From Bacteroidota bacterium (GTDB lineage Bacteria > Bacteroidota > Bacteroidia > Bacteroidales > JAGONC01), in assembly GCA_022711405.1 (NCBI GenBank), contig JAKLFC010000002.1, positions 1 through 64,000 of the forward strand: 64,000 nucleotides of DNA, in the 5' to 3' direction. Positions 56,102 through 64,000 of this stretch are shown here, piece after piece. The notes under the pieces were generated by a model. The model did not search any database. It was not told the DNA's origin and saw only the letters and a list, made by a program, of their open reading frames with translations. Numbering within the stretch: position 1 is the first letter of the stretch; every line of letters begins with the position of its first letter. A program made the translations under genes and the position numbers.

Positions 56102-56413
56102 AGGATTGCGCGATTGTCGAGAGTAAGATATTCGATGTTCGATTTCAAACGTTGAAATTCGAAAATTGACAATCGACAATCAACTGAGGCAGGTCCCTGC
56201 TTGAATAGGTATGACGGTTCTCTGATTCCGCCGGTATCTGCCATCCGAACGTCCTGGTGGAATTCTCCCGGCGTAAGCCGGGATCTGCCATCCCAACATA
56301 AGCCCTCCATGGACGCCAGTACGGTAGAGGAATTGTTATCCATTTAATATGGAGCGTCGGAAATTTTAGCGAAATTTGTTGAAAAGATTCCAACGCGTTC
56401 CATAATTGATAGT
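56102..56413. other. Spacer with palindromes, no gene seen
   Basis: It contains a long inverted repeat (GATTGTCGA at 56112-56120 with TCGACAATC at 56173-56181, plus TTTCAA/TTGAAA inside) and a compact hairpin CCCGGC-GTAA-GCCGGG at 56267-56282 flanked by two copies of ATCTGCCATCC. The first structure may end the upstream transcript. The second looks like a dispersed REP-type element. Confidence 0.5.
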
Positions 56414-57709
56414 ATGCCGGCCCCTTGCGTCATAATTCGTTTGCACGAAGGGAAAATATACCTCAATGACAACCTTTTTCTCCCGGCTGAAAAATCGAAT
56501 TTACCCATTGAAAGCATCCCTTTTGATCAGATCAGGAACGTCTTCTGGGAGGTCGAACAGCTGGAATTCAATAAAACAAGCAATCACCTCAAGGTCAGGG
56601 TGACCAATTACTTTCAGCGCGATACGTCATCCTTTTCTTATCAAAATCCCAAAGCAATCATTGATTTCATTGAATTTGATCAACTCCAGGATGTTTCATC
56701 GCTCAAACAATGCCTGCGCTACTCCATGACCGAACTCCCCCGGCTTGACCAGGCGATCACTGAGGCTTTTCAGGACATTGGCGATCCATTACTACCCAAC
56801 AGGCCCCAAGGTGTCAAACGATCCAACATCCTGTTTCGGTCAGCTCCTGCCGGGCAAACGCTATACAAAGAATTCAGCATCTATTTTAAGGACGCCGCGT
56901 TCAGGCTGGGTTATGTGGCCTTTGAACACCCGGTTCAGGAAACCGGCGAGCTTGTCAGGTTCAAAATCCGTAACGATTTCCTTCTCCCTGAATTCGACCT
57001 GATCAAAAGCTATTTTATGAAAGCGCTGGGTACAAGAAAATTCGGCGTCAACGCAAGGATCGAAGTAGAGAATAAAAAGGTAATCAGCACAGAGGCAAGC
57101 TCCAAAATCATAAGCCTGATCAACGAGGACCTGATCGACAGCATACGAAACATCCGCACCCTGGAGATCACCCGGCCGCCCTTTCGGGGCAATGTGGATA
57201 AATCATTGTTCACTTCCGGTGATATTTTCGATGAATTCAGCGATGATGAAAAGGAAGGAAATGTTTTTGACCAGTCAGAGGAAGAGATCCTTAACTACCT
57301 GCTTTCAACGGCAAAGGTACGCAACCGCAAACAGCTGGAATACCTGGCCGGACAGAAAAAGGTTCCCCGCACCAAGCTAAAATTCACCCTGCATCCCTTT
57401 TTCGGTTTCCTCTTCACGCTGGAGGGTGAGCGGATGAATCATTTTGTATGGGAACTGCTGAACTCGCATGCCACGTATATCTGGAGCGCCGGAAAAGGTG
57501 AACAGGAAATGGAATTGCAGTACCGCCGGGTAGAGGAAGCCATCAACCAGGTCAGGAACAGCGGCCGGGACCAGTACAAGCATGCCTACCGGTCCTTACC
57601 CCACGATCCGGACCTTGTATTCAATGTCATTGTGCACGAGAACGCCAATTCTCCTTTCATTGATGGATTTGTCATGTGGAGGCACCGGTTGAATGAGCTG
57701 ATCGTCTGA
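56414..57709 (+). CDS. Conserved-looking cytoplasmic protein of unknown function
   Basis: A 431-residue protein without signal peptide or membrane segment. It has mixed alpha/beta character, an acidic linker near residues 275-300 (FDEFSDDEKEGNVFDQSEEE), and a C-terminal part rich in aromatic and charged residues (HPFFGFLFTLEGERMNHFVWELL, ATYIWSAGKGEQEMEL). The last third hints at a small helper-type fold, but I recognise no family and assign no function. It is an intracellular island among secreted proteins and stands alone between two palindromic spacers. The ATG at 56414 is the first in the frame. Confidence 0.7.
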   Translation: MPAPCVIIRLHEGKIYLNDNLFLPAEKSNLPIESIPFDQIRNVFWEVEQLEFNKTSNHLKVRVTNYFQRDTSSFSYQNPKAIIDFIEFDQLQDVSSLKQCLRYSMTELPRLDQAITEAFQDIGDPLLPNRPQGVKRSNILFRSAPAGQTLYKEFSIYFKDAAFRLGYVAFEHPVQETGELVRFKIRNDFLLPEFDLIKSYFMKALGTRKFGVNARIEVENKKVISTEASSKIISLINEDLIDSIRNIRTLEITRPPFRGNVDKSLFTSGDIFDEFSDDEKEGNVFDQSEEEILNYLLSTAKVRNRKQLEYLAGQKKVPRTKLKFTLHPFFGFLFTLEGERMNHFVWELLNSHATYIWSAGKGEQEMELQYRRVEEAINQVRNSGRDQYKHAYRSLPHDPDLVFNVIVHENANSPFIDGFVMWRHRLNELIV

Positions 57710-57796
57710 CGACTGATATCTGATTAACGATTAACCGATATTTGATTTAGGATTTGAATTTTGATTTTTGCTCTTTGATTTTAAAATGTTAAACGG

Positions 57797-57828
57797 TTTG
57801 TTATTTACATCGAACTGTTCTACTTTTG
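57797..57828 (+). promoter_or_regulatory. Full Bacteroidetes promoter (TTTG-N20-TACTTTTG)
   Basis: TTTG at 57797-57800 and TACTTTTG at 57821-57828 are separated by 20 bases, the expected -33/-7 spacing, and lie 31 bases before the ATG of the fourth C25 gene. This is the best promoter in the window. Confidence 0.8.
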
Positions 57829-57859
57829 TTACTCCTCTAACAATCAAATTTTTTTAGCC

Positions 57860-60800
57860 ATGAAAAGGATTTACTTGATTACCGGTATGGTAATGTTTCT
57901 CACCCTGTCAGTCTTCGCCCAGACCTTCACCCTCCAGTTTGGAAAGCCACAAATAGTTGCTGCCCAGGATGGATTTTCACTGATCGTTTATGACAATTGC
58001 GTGAACATGGGAAAGGAGGGCACACCTGAAATTCCATTTTATGGTGCCGAATACCTGCTTTCACCTGGCCATGAGCTCATGGATGTGCGAATCGTATCGG
58101 CCAGTTATTATCCCGAACAGCAAGGCATTCGTATCAAACCGGCGGTCAAACCAGTACCCATATCTCAATACAAGGGAGAAAAGATCACCCTTGTCCCGGA
58201 TCAATCCATATACGGTTCTCCGGAACCTTACCCTTCAAGGATGATCGGCAATCTTTCCACGAATTTTCTCAATGGCCATTCCATTGGTTCCTTTACACTG
58301 TGTCCCGTCGTTTATGAACCGTCCTCCGAAGTGGTCAGGTTTCTGAAAGAGGTGACCCTGGAACTCGTCACTGACCCGACCGGCAGGGCATCGCAGGCAT
58401 CTCTGCTGCGCAGATCCTCCTCTCGGATCGATCAAAGGATCCATCAGATCGTAAGGAATCCTGAGATGCTGGATACTTACACCTACGCAGATACCCGTGA
58501 CGAAGAGCCCTATGATCTCCTTCTGATATCGAATAACGCCATGCTTCCTGCATTTGACGATTATGTCACCTTTAAGATCTCCACGGGTTATTATGTCAAG
58601 ACCATCAGCGTCGAACAAATCCTTGCTTCCTATCCGGGTCAGGACAATGCAGAAAAGATACGAAACTGCATCATTGACTATTACCAGAACAATGGTATAT
58701 CCTATGTCATTCTTGGTGGCGACGGCGATGTGGCCAACAGTGCTGAAAATATTATCCCACCCCGGGGATTGATCGCTGACGACGATGATGACATCGCCTC
58801 TGATATGTACTACTCGAACCTCGACGGGAACTGGAACACCGACGGAGACAACCTTTGGGGGGAACCCGGTGAATGGGACCTGTATTCTGAAGTAAGCATC
58901 GGGCGTATCTGCGTGGATAATGTCCAGGAAATACAGCATTTCATCAATAAACTGATCAAATACCAGGACACTCCCGTCGTTGCAGACATCGAGAAAGCGC
59001 TGATGGTGGGAGAACAACTTAATTCCAGTACCTGGGGCGGAACGTACAAGGATGAGATCGCCAACGGAAGCAGCAATAACGGGTATACTACAGCAGGAAT
59101 CCCACCGGAAATAGAAGTTTCACGACTTTACGAAATGACTGAGATGTGGTACAAGGAAGATATTTTTGACCAGTTCAACGAACTGGGCGTCAATCTTCTG
59201 AACCATCTGGGTCATTCCAACGTGACCTACAATATGAAAATGTACAACTCCGACCTGACCACGGCCAATTTCACCAATGACGGAGTGACCCGGGGATTCG
59301 TCGTCGGATACAGCCAGGGTTGCTATAACGGTTCCTTTGATAACCGTGACGATGGCGGCGGATATGGCGGCACCGACTGTTTTGCAGAAGCGTTCACCAA
59401 CCTGCAGACCGGAGAAGTAGCTACTGTGGCCAATTCCAGGTATGGATGGTACAATCCCGGCGGCACAAACAGCTCTTCCCAGTACTACGACCGCCAGTTC
59501 TATGATGCCATATTCGGGGAAGACATCACGCAGGTGGGCGATGTGAACGCCCAGTCGAAAGAGGATGATGTTTCCTATATGCAGAACGATGCCAACTGGC
59601 GCTGGGTGGCGTACGAAACGAATCTCTTCGGTGATCCCAGCATGGATATCTGGACGGAGATCCCAACAGACATTGTTGCCGAAATCCCCGTTTCCGTTTC
59701 GATCGGCAGTACATCCCTCTTCATTGAGACCGATGCTCCCTACGCCCGTATCGCTGTGGTAATCAACGACGAACTCATTGGCCGTGCGATTGCCGATGCC
59801 AGCGGCGATGCCACGGTCGAATTTCCAATGCTGACCGACCCGGCACCACTGGACATTACCATTACTGCCCACAACCGCAACAAGCTGACAGGTGAAGTGC
59901 TTGTCATCGCAAACCAGCCCTACCTGATCTTCTCCACATACCAGCTGAACGATGACGGCGGTAACAACGACGGTTGCATCGACTTCGGTGAGAACATCAT
60001 GATGGCGCTCACCATCAAGAATGTAGGTGATCAGCCTGCATACAACACCGAAGTGGCCATTGCATCAGATAATGAATTTATCACCCTTACCGACAACCAG
60101 CAATCCTATGGCATCATCCCGGCAGGAGGCACCAAGACCGTCGAGGATGCCTTTGCCTTTGATGTGGCCTCCAATATTCCTGACCAGACCCTCGTCCATT
60201 TCGACATTACCATGGTGGCTGACGATACGTGGGAGGATAACGTCAGCATGATCGCCTGTGCACCGGCATTTACCTCGGGAGCTATCTTTTATAATGATTC
60301 CGTAGGTGGTAATTCCAGCGGAAGCATCGATCCGGGCGAAACAATGACTGTGGTCATCCCGCTTCTGAATACAGGCCATAGCGACGGGATGGATGCCACT
60401 GCCAGTCTTTCGTCACAGAGTGCTTTTGTCACGATCGAAAATCCAAGCATTGAGATCGGGAGCCTGCCGGCCGATACGCAGACTGCTCTGACGTTTGATA
60501 TAGACATAGACGATGAGGCCCCGCTGGGATCATTCATCGACCTGGTCCTGAACTTTGTCTGTGGCGATTATACCTATCAGCATACCTACATCGGTACCAT
60601 CGGGGTGGTTTTCGAGAACTGGGAGACCGGTGATTTCAGCAGGTTTGCCTGGTCGTCCACTTCCCAGATGCCCTGGCAGGTAACCAACGAAAGCCCCTAC
60701 GAAGGAGAATTCTGTATTCGGTCAGGGATCATCAACCATGATCAGTCTACCAACTTTAAACTGACCTACAACTGCGTGGCTCCTGACAGCATCTCATTCT

Positions 60801-61834
60801 TCAGGAAGATCTCCTCGGAAGAAAATGCCGATTACCTGCAGTTCTATATTGATAATACCCTGATGGATGAATGGGCCGGACTGTTCGACTGGGAACGTTT
60901 CAGTTACCCGGTAACCACCGGTGTGCATACCTTCAAATGGGTATACATAAAGAACTTTGATGAGATCAAGGGAATGGACCGTGCATGGATCGATTATATC
61001 GTGCTGCCACCTACTACCGTGACCACCTGCAATCCCGGACCGGATACCACGATCTGTGAAGGAATGGATTACCAGTGCGACGCCATTGCCACGAACTACT
61101 ACGACCTCGAATGGACGACCTCCGGTACCGGCACCTTCAGCGCTGTCAATATTCTCAATCCCATTTATTATCCGGGTCAGGAAGATTACGATGCCGGAAC
61201 GGTATCGCTTTTCCTGACCGCCTTCAGTAACCTTCCCTGCGGGGACATCATGCGCGAGTTGCTGCTGTCGTTCATGGCAGTACCTGATGCTCCGGCTATC
61301 CCTGCCGGACCTCAGTATGTCGACCTGTATTATACCACCGTGTCGGAGTACTCCATACAGCCTGTTCCGGGAGCCATTTCCTACAACTGGCAGCTGCAGC
61401 CTCCGACGGCAGGCTGGATCTCAGGGATCGATGTCCTGGGAACAGTTGCATGGAATCCTGAATTCACAGGCAATGCCACGGTCCGGGTAGCAGCAGTGAA
61501 CGAATGCGGGAACGGTGTTTATTCAGATGAGCTGGAGGTGGTCGTGAACAATACCGTCGGAATGGAAGGGCTGGATGACGGTGGATTTGGTATGAGGATC
61601 TATCCCAATCCGGCGACGGGCAAGGTCATCCTGACTATTTCCACTACAGCCGAAGAATACGTGGACGTGGTGATCTCTCATGTCTCCGGTGCTATCGTGC
61701 TGTCATTGAATGATATTGCTGTAAACAAACAACTTAAAAAAGAACTCGGCCTGGAAGATCTGCCCGCCGGGATCTACTATATCAGCGTAACAGGCAATAA
61801 TGCCCACGCAGTGAAGAAATTGATACTACAGTAG
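57860..61834 (+). CDS. Gingipain-type C25 peptidase, T9SS cargo (1324 aa)
   Basis: The signal peptide ends LSVFA with Gln next. Propeptide, then the C25 catalytic domain (about 215-600) with His452 in NHLGHSNVTY and Cys488 in SQGCYNGSFD. It is closest to the C25 protein at 44337 in sequence layout (both have RIRNCII, YSNLDGNWN-type and NSRYGWYN segments), so these two form one subgroup and the 27.5-35 kb pair another. After it come an Ig-like part, two CARDB-like domains (NNDGCIDFGEN, SSGSIDPGET), the MAM-like sandwich (NWETGDFSRFAW), one WTTSG Ig module, the last Ig module and a sorting domain (IYPNPATGKV ... GIYYISV). Confidence 0.93.
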   Translation: MKRIYLITGMVMFLTLSVFAQTFTLQFGKPQIVAAQDGFSLIVYDNCVNMGKEGTPEIPFYGAEYLLSPGHELMDVRIVSASYYPEQQGIRIKPAVKPVPISQYKGEKITLVPDQSIYGSPEPYPSRMIGNLSTNFLNGHSIGSFTLCPVVYEPSSEVVRFLKEVTLELVTDPTGRASQASLLRRSSSRIDQRIHQIVRNPEMLDTYTYADTRDEEPYDLLLISNNAMLPAFDDYVTFKISTGYYVKTISVEQILASYPGQDNAEKIRNCIIDYYQNNGISYVILGGDGDVANSAENIIPPRGLIADDDDDIASDMYYSNLDGNWNTDGDNLWGEPGEWDLYSEVSIGRICVDNVQEIQHFINKLIKYQDTPVVADIEKALMVGEQLNSSTWGGTYKDEIANGSSNNGYTTAGIPPEIEVSRLYEMTEMWYKEDIFDQFNELGVNLLNHLGHSNVTYNMKMYNSDLTTANFTNDGVTRGFVVGYSQGCYNGSFDNRDDGGGYGGTDCFAEAFTNLQTGEVATVANSRYGWYNPGGTNSSSQYYDRQFYDAIFGEDITQVGDVNAQSKEDDVSYMQNDANWRWVAYETNLFGDPSMDIWTEIPTDIVAEIPVSVSIGSTSLFIETDAPYARIAVVINDELIGRAIADASGDATVEFPMLTDPAPLDITITAHNRNKLTGEVLVIANQPYLIFSTYQLNDDGGNNDGCIDFGENIMMALTIKNVGDQPAYNTEVAIASDNEFITLTDNQQSYGIIPAGGTKTVEDAFAFDVASNIPDQTLVHFDITMVADDTWEDNVSMIACAPAFTSGAIFYNDSVGGNSSGSIDPGETMTVVIPLLNTGHSDGMDATASLSSQSAFVTIENPSIEIGSLPADTQTALTFDIDIDDEAPLGSFIDLVLNFVCGDYTYQHTYIGTIGVVFENWETGDFSRFAWSSTSQMPWQVTNESPYEGEFCIRSGIINHDQSTNFKLTYNCVAPDSISFFRKISSEENADYLQFYIDNTLMDEWAGLFDWERFSYPVTTGVHTFKWVYIKNFDEIKGMDRAWIDYIVLPPTTVTTCNPGPDTTICEGMDYQCDAIATNYYDLEWTTSGTGTFSAVNILNPIYYPGQEDYDAGTVSLFLTAFSNLPCGDIMRELLLSFMAVPDAPAIPAGPQYVDLYYTTVSEYSIQPVPGAISYNWQLQPPTAGWISGIDVLGTVAWNPEFTGNATVRVAAVNECGNGVYSDELEVVVNNTVGMEGLDDGGFGMRIYPNPATGKVILTISTTAEEYVDVVISHVSGAIVLSLNDIAVNKQLKKELGLEDLPAGIYYISVTGNNAHAVKKLILQ

Positions 61835-61853
61835 ACTATCGGCAGTCATTTCA

Positions 61854-61957
61854 TTTAACCACTGAGAACACGGAGGCTAAACGGAGGACACGGAGGAATT
61901 CATTCATTGATTTTACTCCGTGTTCTCCGTACTTGCTTCGTGTTCTCCGTGGTTAAA
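61854..61957. repeat. REP/MITE-like inverted repeat, divergent copy 3
   Basis: TTTAACCACTGAGAACACG on the left pairs with CGTGTTCTCCGTGGTTAAA on the right with one mismatch, and inner CGGAGG / CTCCG words repeat. It is related in sequence and position to the copies at 38964 and 41611 (ACCAC...GAGG... / ...CCTCCGTGGT), again just before a TAnnTTTG box and a cargo gene. Confidence 0.8.
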
Positions 61958-61962
61958 TTATT

Positions 61963-61970
61963 TACCTTTG
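61963..61970 (+). promoter_or_regulatory. Bacteroidetes -7 box for the C1A peptidase gene
   Basis: TACCTTTG directly after the inverted repeat, 36 bases before the ATG at 62007. Confidence 0.6.
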
Positions 61971-62006
61971 CAGGATTCTATATTAACGGATACACCTCAG
62001 TTCCAA

Positions 62007-64000
62007 ATGATAAAAAAATACATTGTTTTCATTATTATATTATTCATTACGAATAATTTACTATCCCAGGTCGTCAATGTGAATCCTGATCCCAACGGAG
62101 AACCGTGGCTTGCCGGACAACTGAGGCCTCTTACTGCCGATGACTGGGCCTTTCTGGATCAGCTGCCGCGTTTGACGACACCTCCGGAAATGATCGGCCG
62201 CGGGCTGCCCCCGATGGTGGATAATTCGCAGCAGCCGTATTTCCGGCCTATTTTCAACCAGGATGGCGGCAGTTGCGGTCAGGCTTCGGGTATGGGATAC
62301 TGCTTTACCTATGAGATCGATTGTGAACGGCAGGTGCCTGCCAATAACCTGGTGACCCAGTATCCCACACATTACACCTGGAATTTCCTCAACGGTGGGA
62401 ACGGTGGAGGTTCCTGGCATTTTGACGGGTGGGTGATCGTGAAGGCGGACGGCTGCCCCAATGTGCTGGACTGGGGCGGGGATTTTGCATACGGGGGGTG
62501 GTCGCGCTGGATGAGCGGGTATGATGACTACTATAACGGTATGCATAACAGGGTACTGGATATTTTTGCCATCAATGTGGGAAACGAGCACGGGCTGGAA
62601 ACACTCAAGAACTGGCTGTTCGATCACATGGGAAAACGGGAGCCGGGTGGTCTTGCCTGCTTCGCAGCAGGTGTGTCCAATAATTTCACCATGACCACCC
62701 TGCCCTACGGAACACCTGAAGCCGGCAAATCGGTGGTCACCTGGTGGAACTCCGAGGTCAACCACGCCATGACGATCGTTGGTTATAACGATTCGGTCCG
62801 CTACGATTTCAACGGCGACGGCCAGTACACCAACCATATCGACATCAATGGCGACGGGCAGGTCACCATGAAGGACTGGGAGATCGGAGCACTGAAATTT
62901 GCCAACAGCTGGGGCCCCTGGTTTGGTGATGGCGGAACCGCTTATATGATGTATAAAGGCCTGGCGGATGCCACTTCCCAGGGGGGCATATGGACCAATA
63001 CCGTCCATGTGATCACCACACGCCCAGCATACGATCCGTTCATCACGTTTAAAGCAACCGTAAAACATACCTCCCGCAACAAGATCCGCTTTGTGGCGGG
63101 GGTGGCTGCGGATACTTCCGCCACAGAACCTGACTATGAGTTCACGTTCCCGGTATTCTATCACCAGGGAGGTGACCTTTATATGCAGGGAGGATCCTCG
63201 GAAGCCGATAAAACACTGGAATGCGGACTGGATATCACTCCCCTGCTGGGCCATATCGTATCCGGCGAGCCCGCCCGTTTCTTTTTCAGCCTTGTCGAAA
63301 TGGATTTCAACAATGCCGGAACGGGTGAGATCGTTTCTTTAAGCCTGATCGATTATACCAACGGTGGGGAAGAAGTGGCCAGCCCACTGCAGCATGTCCC
63401 AATCGTTGAGCATGGCACTACAACCATTTCTGTCTGCAAAACGGTCACATTTGACGCTCCTGTCATTGCGACGGAATTACTTCCGCCGGCAACCGTGGAT
63501 GAGCCCTACAGCGTGCAGATGGAAGCCTCAGGGGGAACACCGCCTTATGTGTGGGATATCCTGATCAATTACGAAGAAAACCATATCATAGGCATCTACC
63601 CTGCCATCACTGATGAACAGCTTATACCCACGGATAACGACGACGGCTATGTCACCAAAGAACTTGGCTTTTCATTTCCCTATTATGGCGAGATGATGGA
63701 TCATGTGACCCTTCTTACCGACGGATCCATCGTATTCGAAGAAGCGTTCACATATATCCGCGATGAAGAGAAACTGAAGACCAGCAAGGCGATCAGCGCC
63801 TATTGCGCCGATCTTATGCTCTACCCCGATCAGGGCGACGGGATCTTCTACCAGGGCAGTTCCCAGGCAGCCATCTTCCGCTGGAAAGCCTCCAAATTCA
63901 ACGAACCCGACGTGAATATAGATGTGGCGGTGGTACTGTTCCCCAACGGATTCATCGATTTCTATTATGCAGATGACATCACCGGCGGAACGGGCTGGGG
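62007..64000 (+). CDS. Papain-like C1A peptidase, secreted, partial at the window end
   Basis: Open from ATG 62007 to the window edge (664 complete codons, no stop), so the C-terminus and any sorting domain are outside. The signal peptide MIKKYIVFIIILFITNNLLS is followed by Gln21. The papain-like domain has catalytic Cys90 in DGGSCGQASG, His253 in VNHAMTIVGY and Asn300 in KFANSWGPW. Between His and Asn sits an insert with two EF-hand/dockerin-type loops, DFNGDGQY and DINGDGQVTMKDWE, which should bind calcium. After the protease come a beta-rich part, a putative Ig-like domain (SVQMEASGGTPPYVWDI, about 500) and a region starting FSFPYYGEM. It is likely a calcium-dependent surface protease (inference). 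Confidence 0.88.
   Translation, partial: MIKKYIVFIIILFITNNLLSQVVNVNPDPNGEPWLAGQLRPLTADDWAFLDQLPRLTTPPEMIGRGLPPMVDNSQQPYFRPIFNQDGGSCGQASGMGYCFTYEIDCERQVPANNLVTQYPTHYTWNFLNGGNGGGSWHFDGWVIVKADGCPNVLDWGGDFAYGGWSRWMSGYDDYYNGMHNRVLDIFAINVGNEHGLETLKNWLFDHMGKREPGGLACFAAGVSNNFTMTTLPYGTPEAGKSVVTWWNSEVNHAMTIVGYNDSVRYDFNGDGQYTNHIDINGDGQVTMKDWEIGALKFANSWGPWFGDGGTAYMMYKGLADATSQGGIWTNTVHVITTRPAYDPFITFKATVKHTSRNKIRFVAGVAADTSATEPDYEFTFPVFYHQGGDLYMQGGSSEADKTLECGLDITPLLGHIVSGEPARFFFSLVEMDFNNAGTGEIVSLSLIDYTNGGEEVASPLQHVPIVEHGTTTISVCKTVTFDAPVIATELLPPATVDEPYSVQMEASGGTPPYVWDILINYEENHIIGIYPAITDEQLIPTDNDDGYVTKELGFSFPYYGEMMDHVTLLTDGSIVFEEAFTYIRDEEKLKTSKAISAYCADLMLYPDQGDGIFYQGSSQAAIFRWKASKFNEPDVNIDVAVVLFPNGFIDFYYADDITGGTGW

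Noticed and set aside
62061..63254. A 397-codon open frame on the minus strand
   Set aside because: It is antisense to the C1A peptidase frame, which has a signal peptide, the full catalytic triad and a promoter box. The minus frame shows no recognisable domain.

Overview
The window looks like a piece of a Bacteroidota (Bacteroidetes) chromosome, most like an environmental Bacteroidales-type genome of moderate GC. The signs are: a run of very large secreted proteins that end in type IX secretion (T9SS) sorting domains; many matches to the Bacteroidetes promoter element TAnnTTTG just upstream of genes; LytTR and LytS-type signalling; a BlaI/BlaR1 pair with a fused TonB domain; and MacB/FtsX-type permeases of about 800 residues. 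I do not see enough to name a genus.

Layout. 1-1.7 kb: an AT-rich HEAT-repeat gene, a gene-poor stretch and a tRNA-Lys with its terminator. 1.9-10.9 kb: housekeeping and regulatory genes (MeaB GTPase, a cyclic-nucleotide-binding/AlbA-like fusion, TerC, a glutamine-synthetase family protein, BlaR1-TonB and BlaI with two operator-like dyads) followed by three unrecognised envelope genes, one pair of which may be broken. 10.95-20.9 kb: a four-gene MacB-like export operon on the minus strand (adaptor, permease, ATPase, permease), divergent from a sigma-54 response regulator and its overlapping histidine kinase. 21-27.5 kb: a glutaminyl-cyclase-like M28 lipoprotein, PhoH, DNA polymerase I and a ROK family protein.

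27.5-64 kb is a secretome island on the plus strand. It encodes four gingipain-type C25 peptidases, an M14 carboxypeptidase, two tandem Omp28/thioredoxin-like proteins, a BNR-repeat (sialidase-like) protein, a small T9SS cargo, and at the right edge a papain-like C1A peptidase cut off by the window end. Inside the island lies a LytS-type kinase with FG-GAP-like calcium loops in its sensor part and a LytTR response regulator. The cargo proteins are built from a shared stock of beta-sandwich and Ig-like modules, and nearly all have Gln right after the predicted signal peptidase site. This fits the glutaminyl-cyclase-like enzyme encoded at 21 kb, which would cap those N-termini as pyroglutamate.

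Non-coding structure is rich. It includes REP/MITE-like inverted repeats before three cargo genes, a near-identical tract shared by the ends of two adjacent cargo genes, a 280-bp IS982-like remnant with terminal inverted repeats directly upstream of a cargo gene, and heptanucleotide arrays at several gene borders. No rRNA and no CRISPR array was seen.
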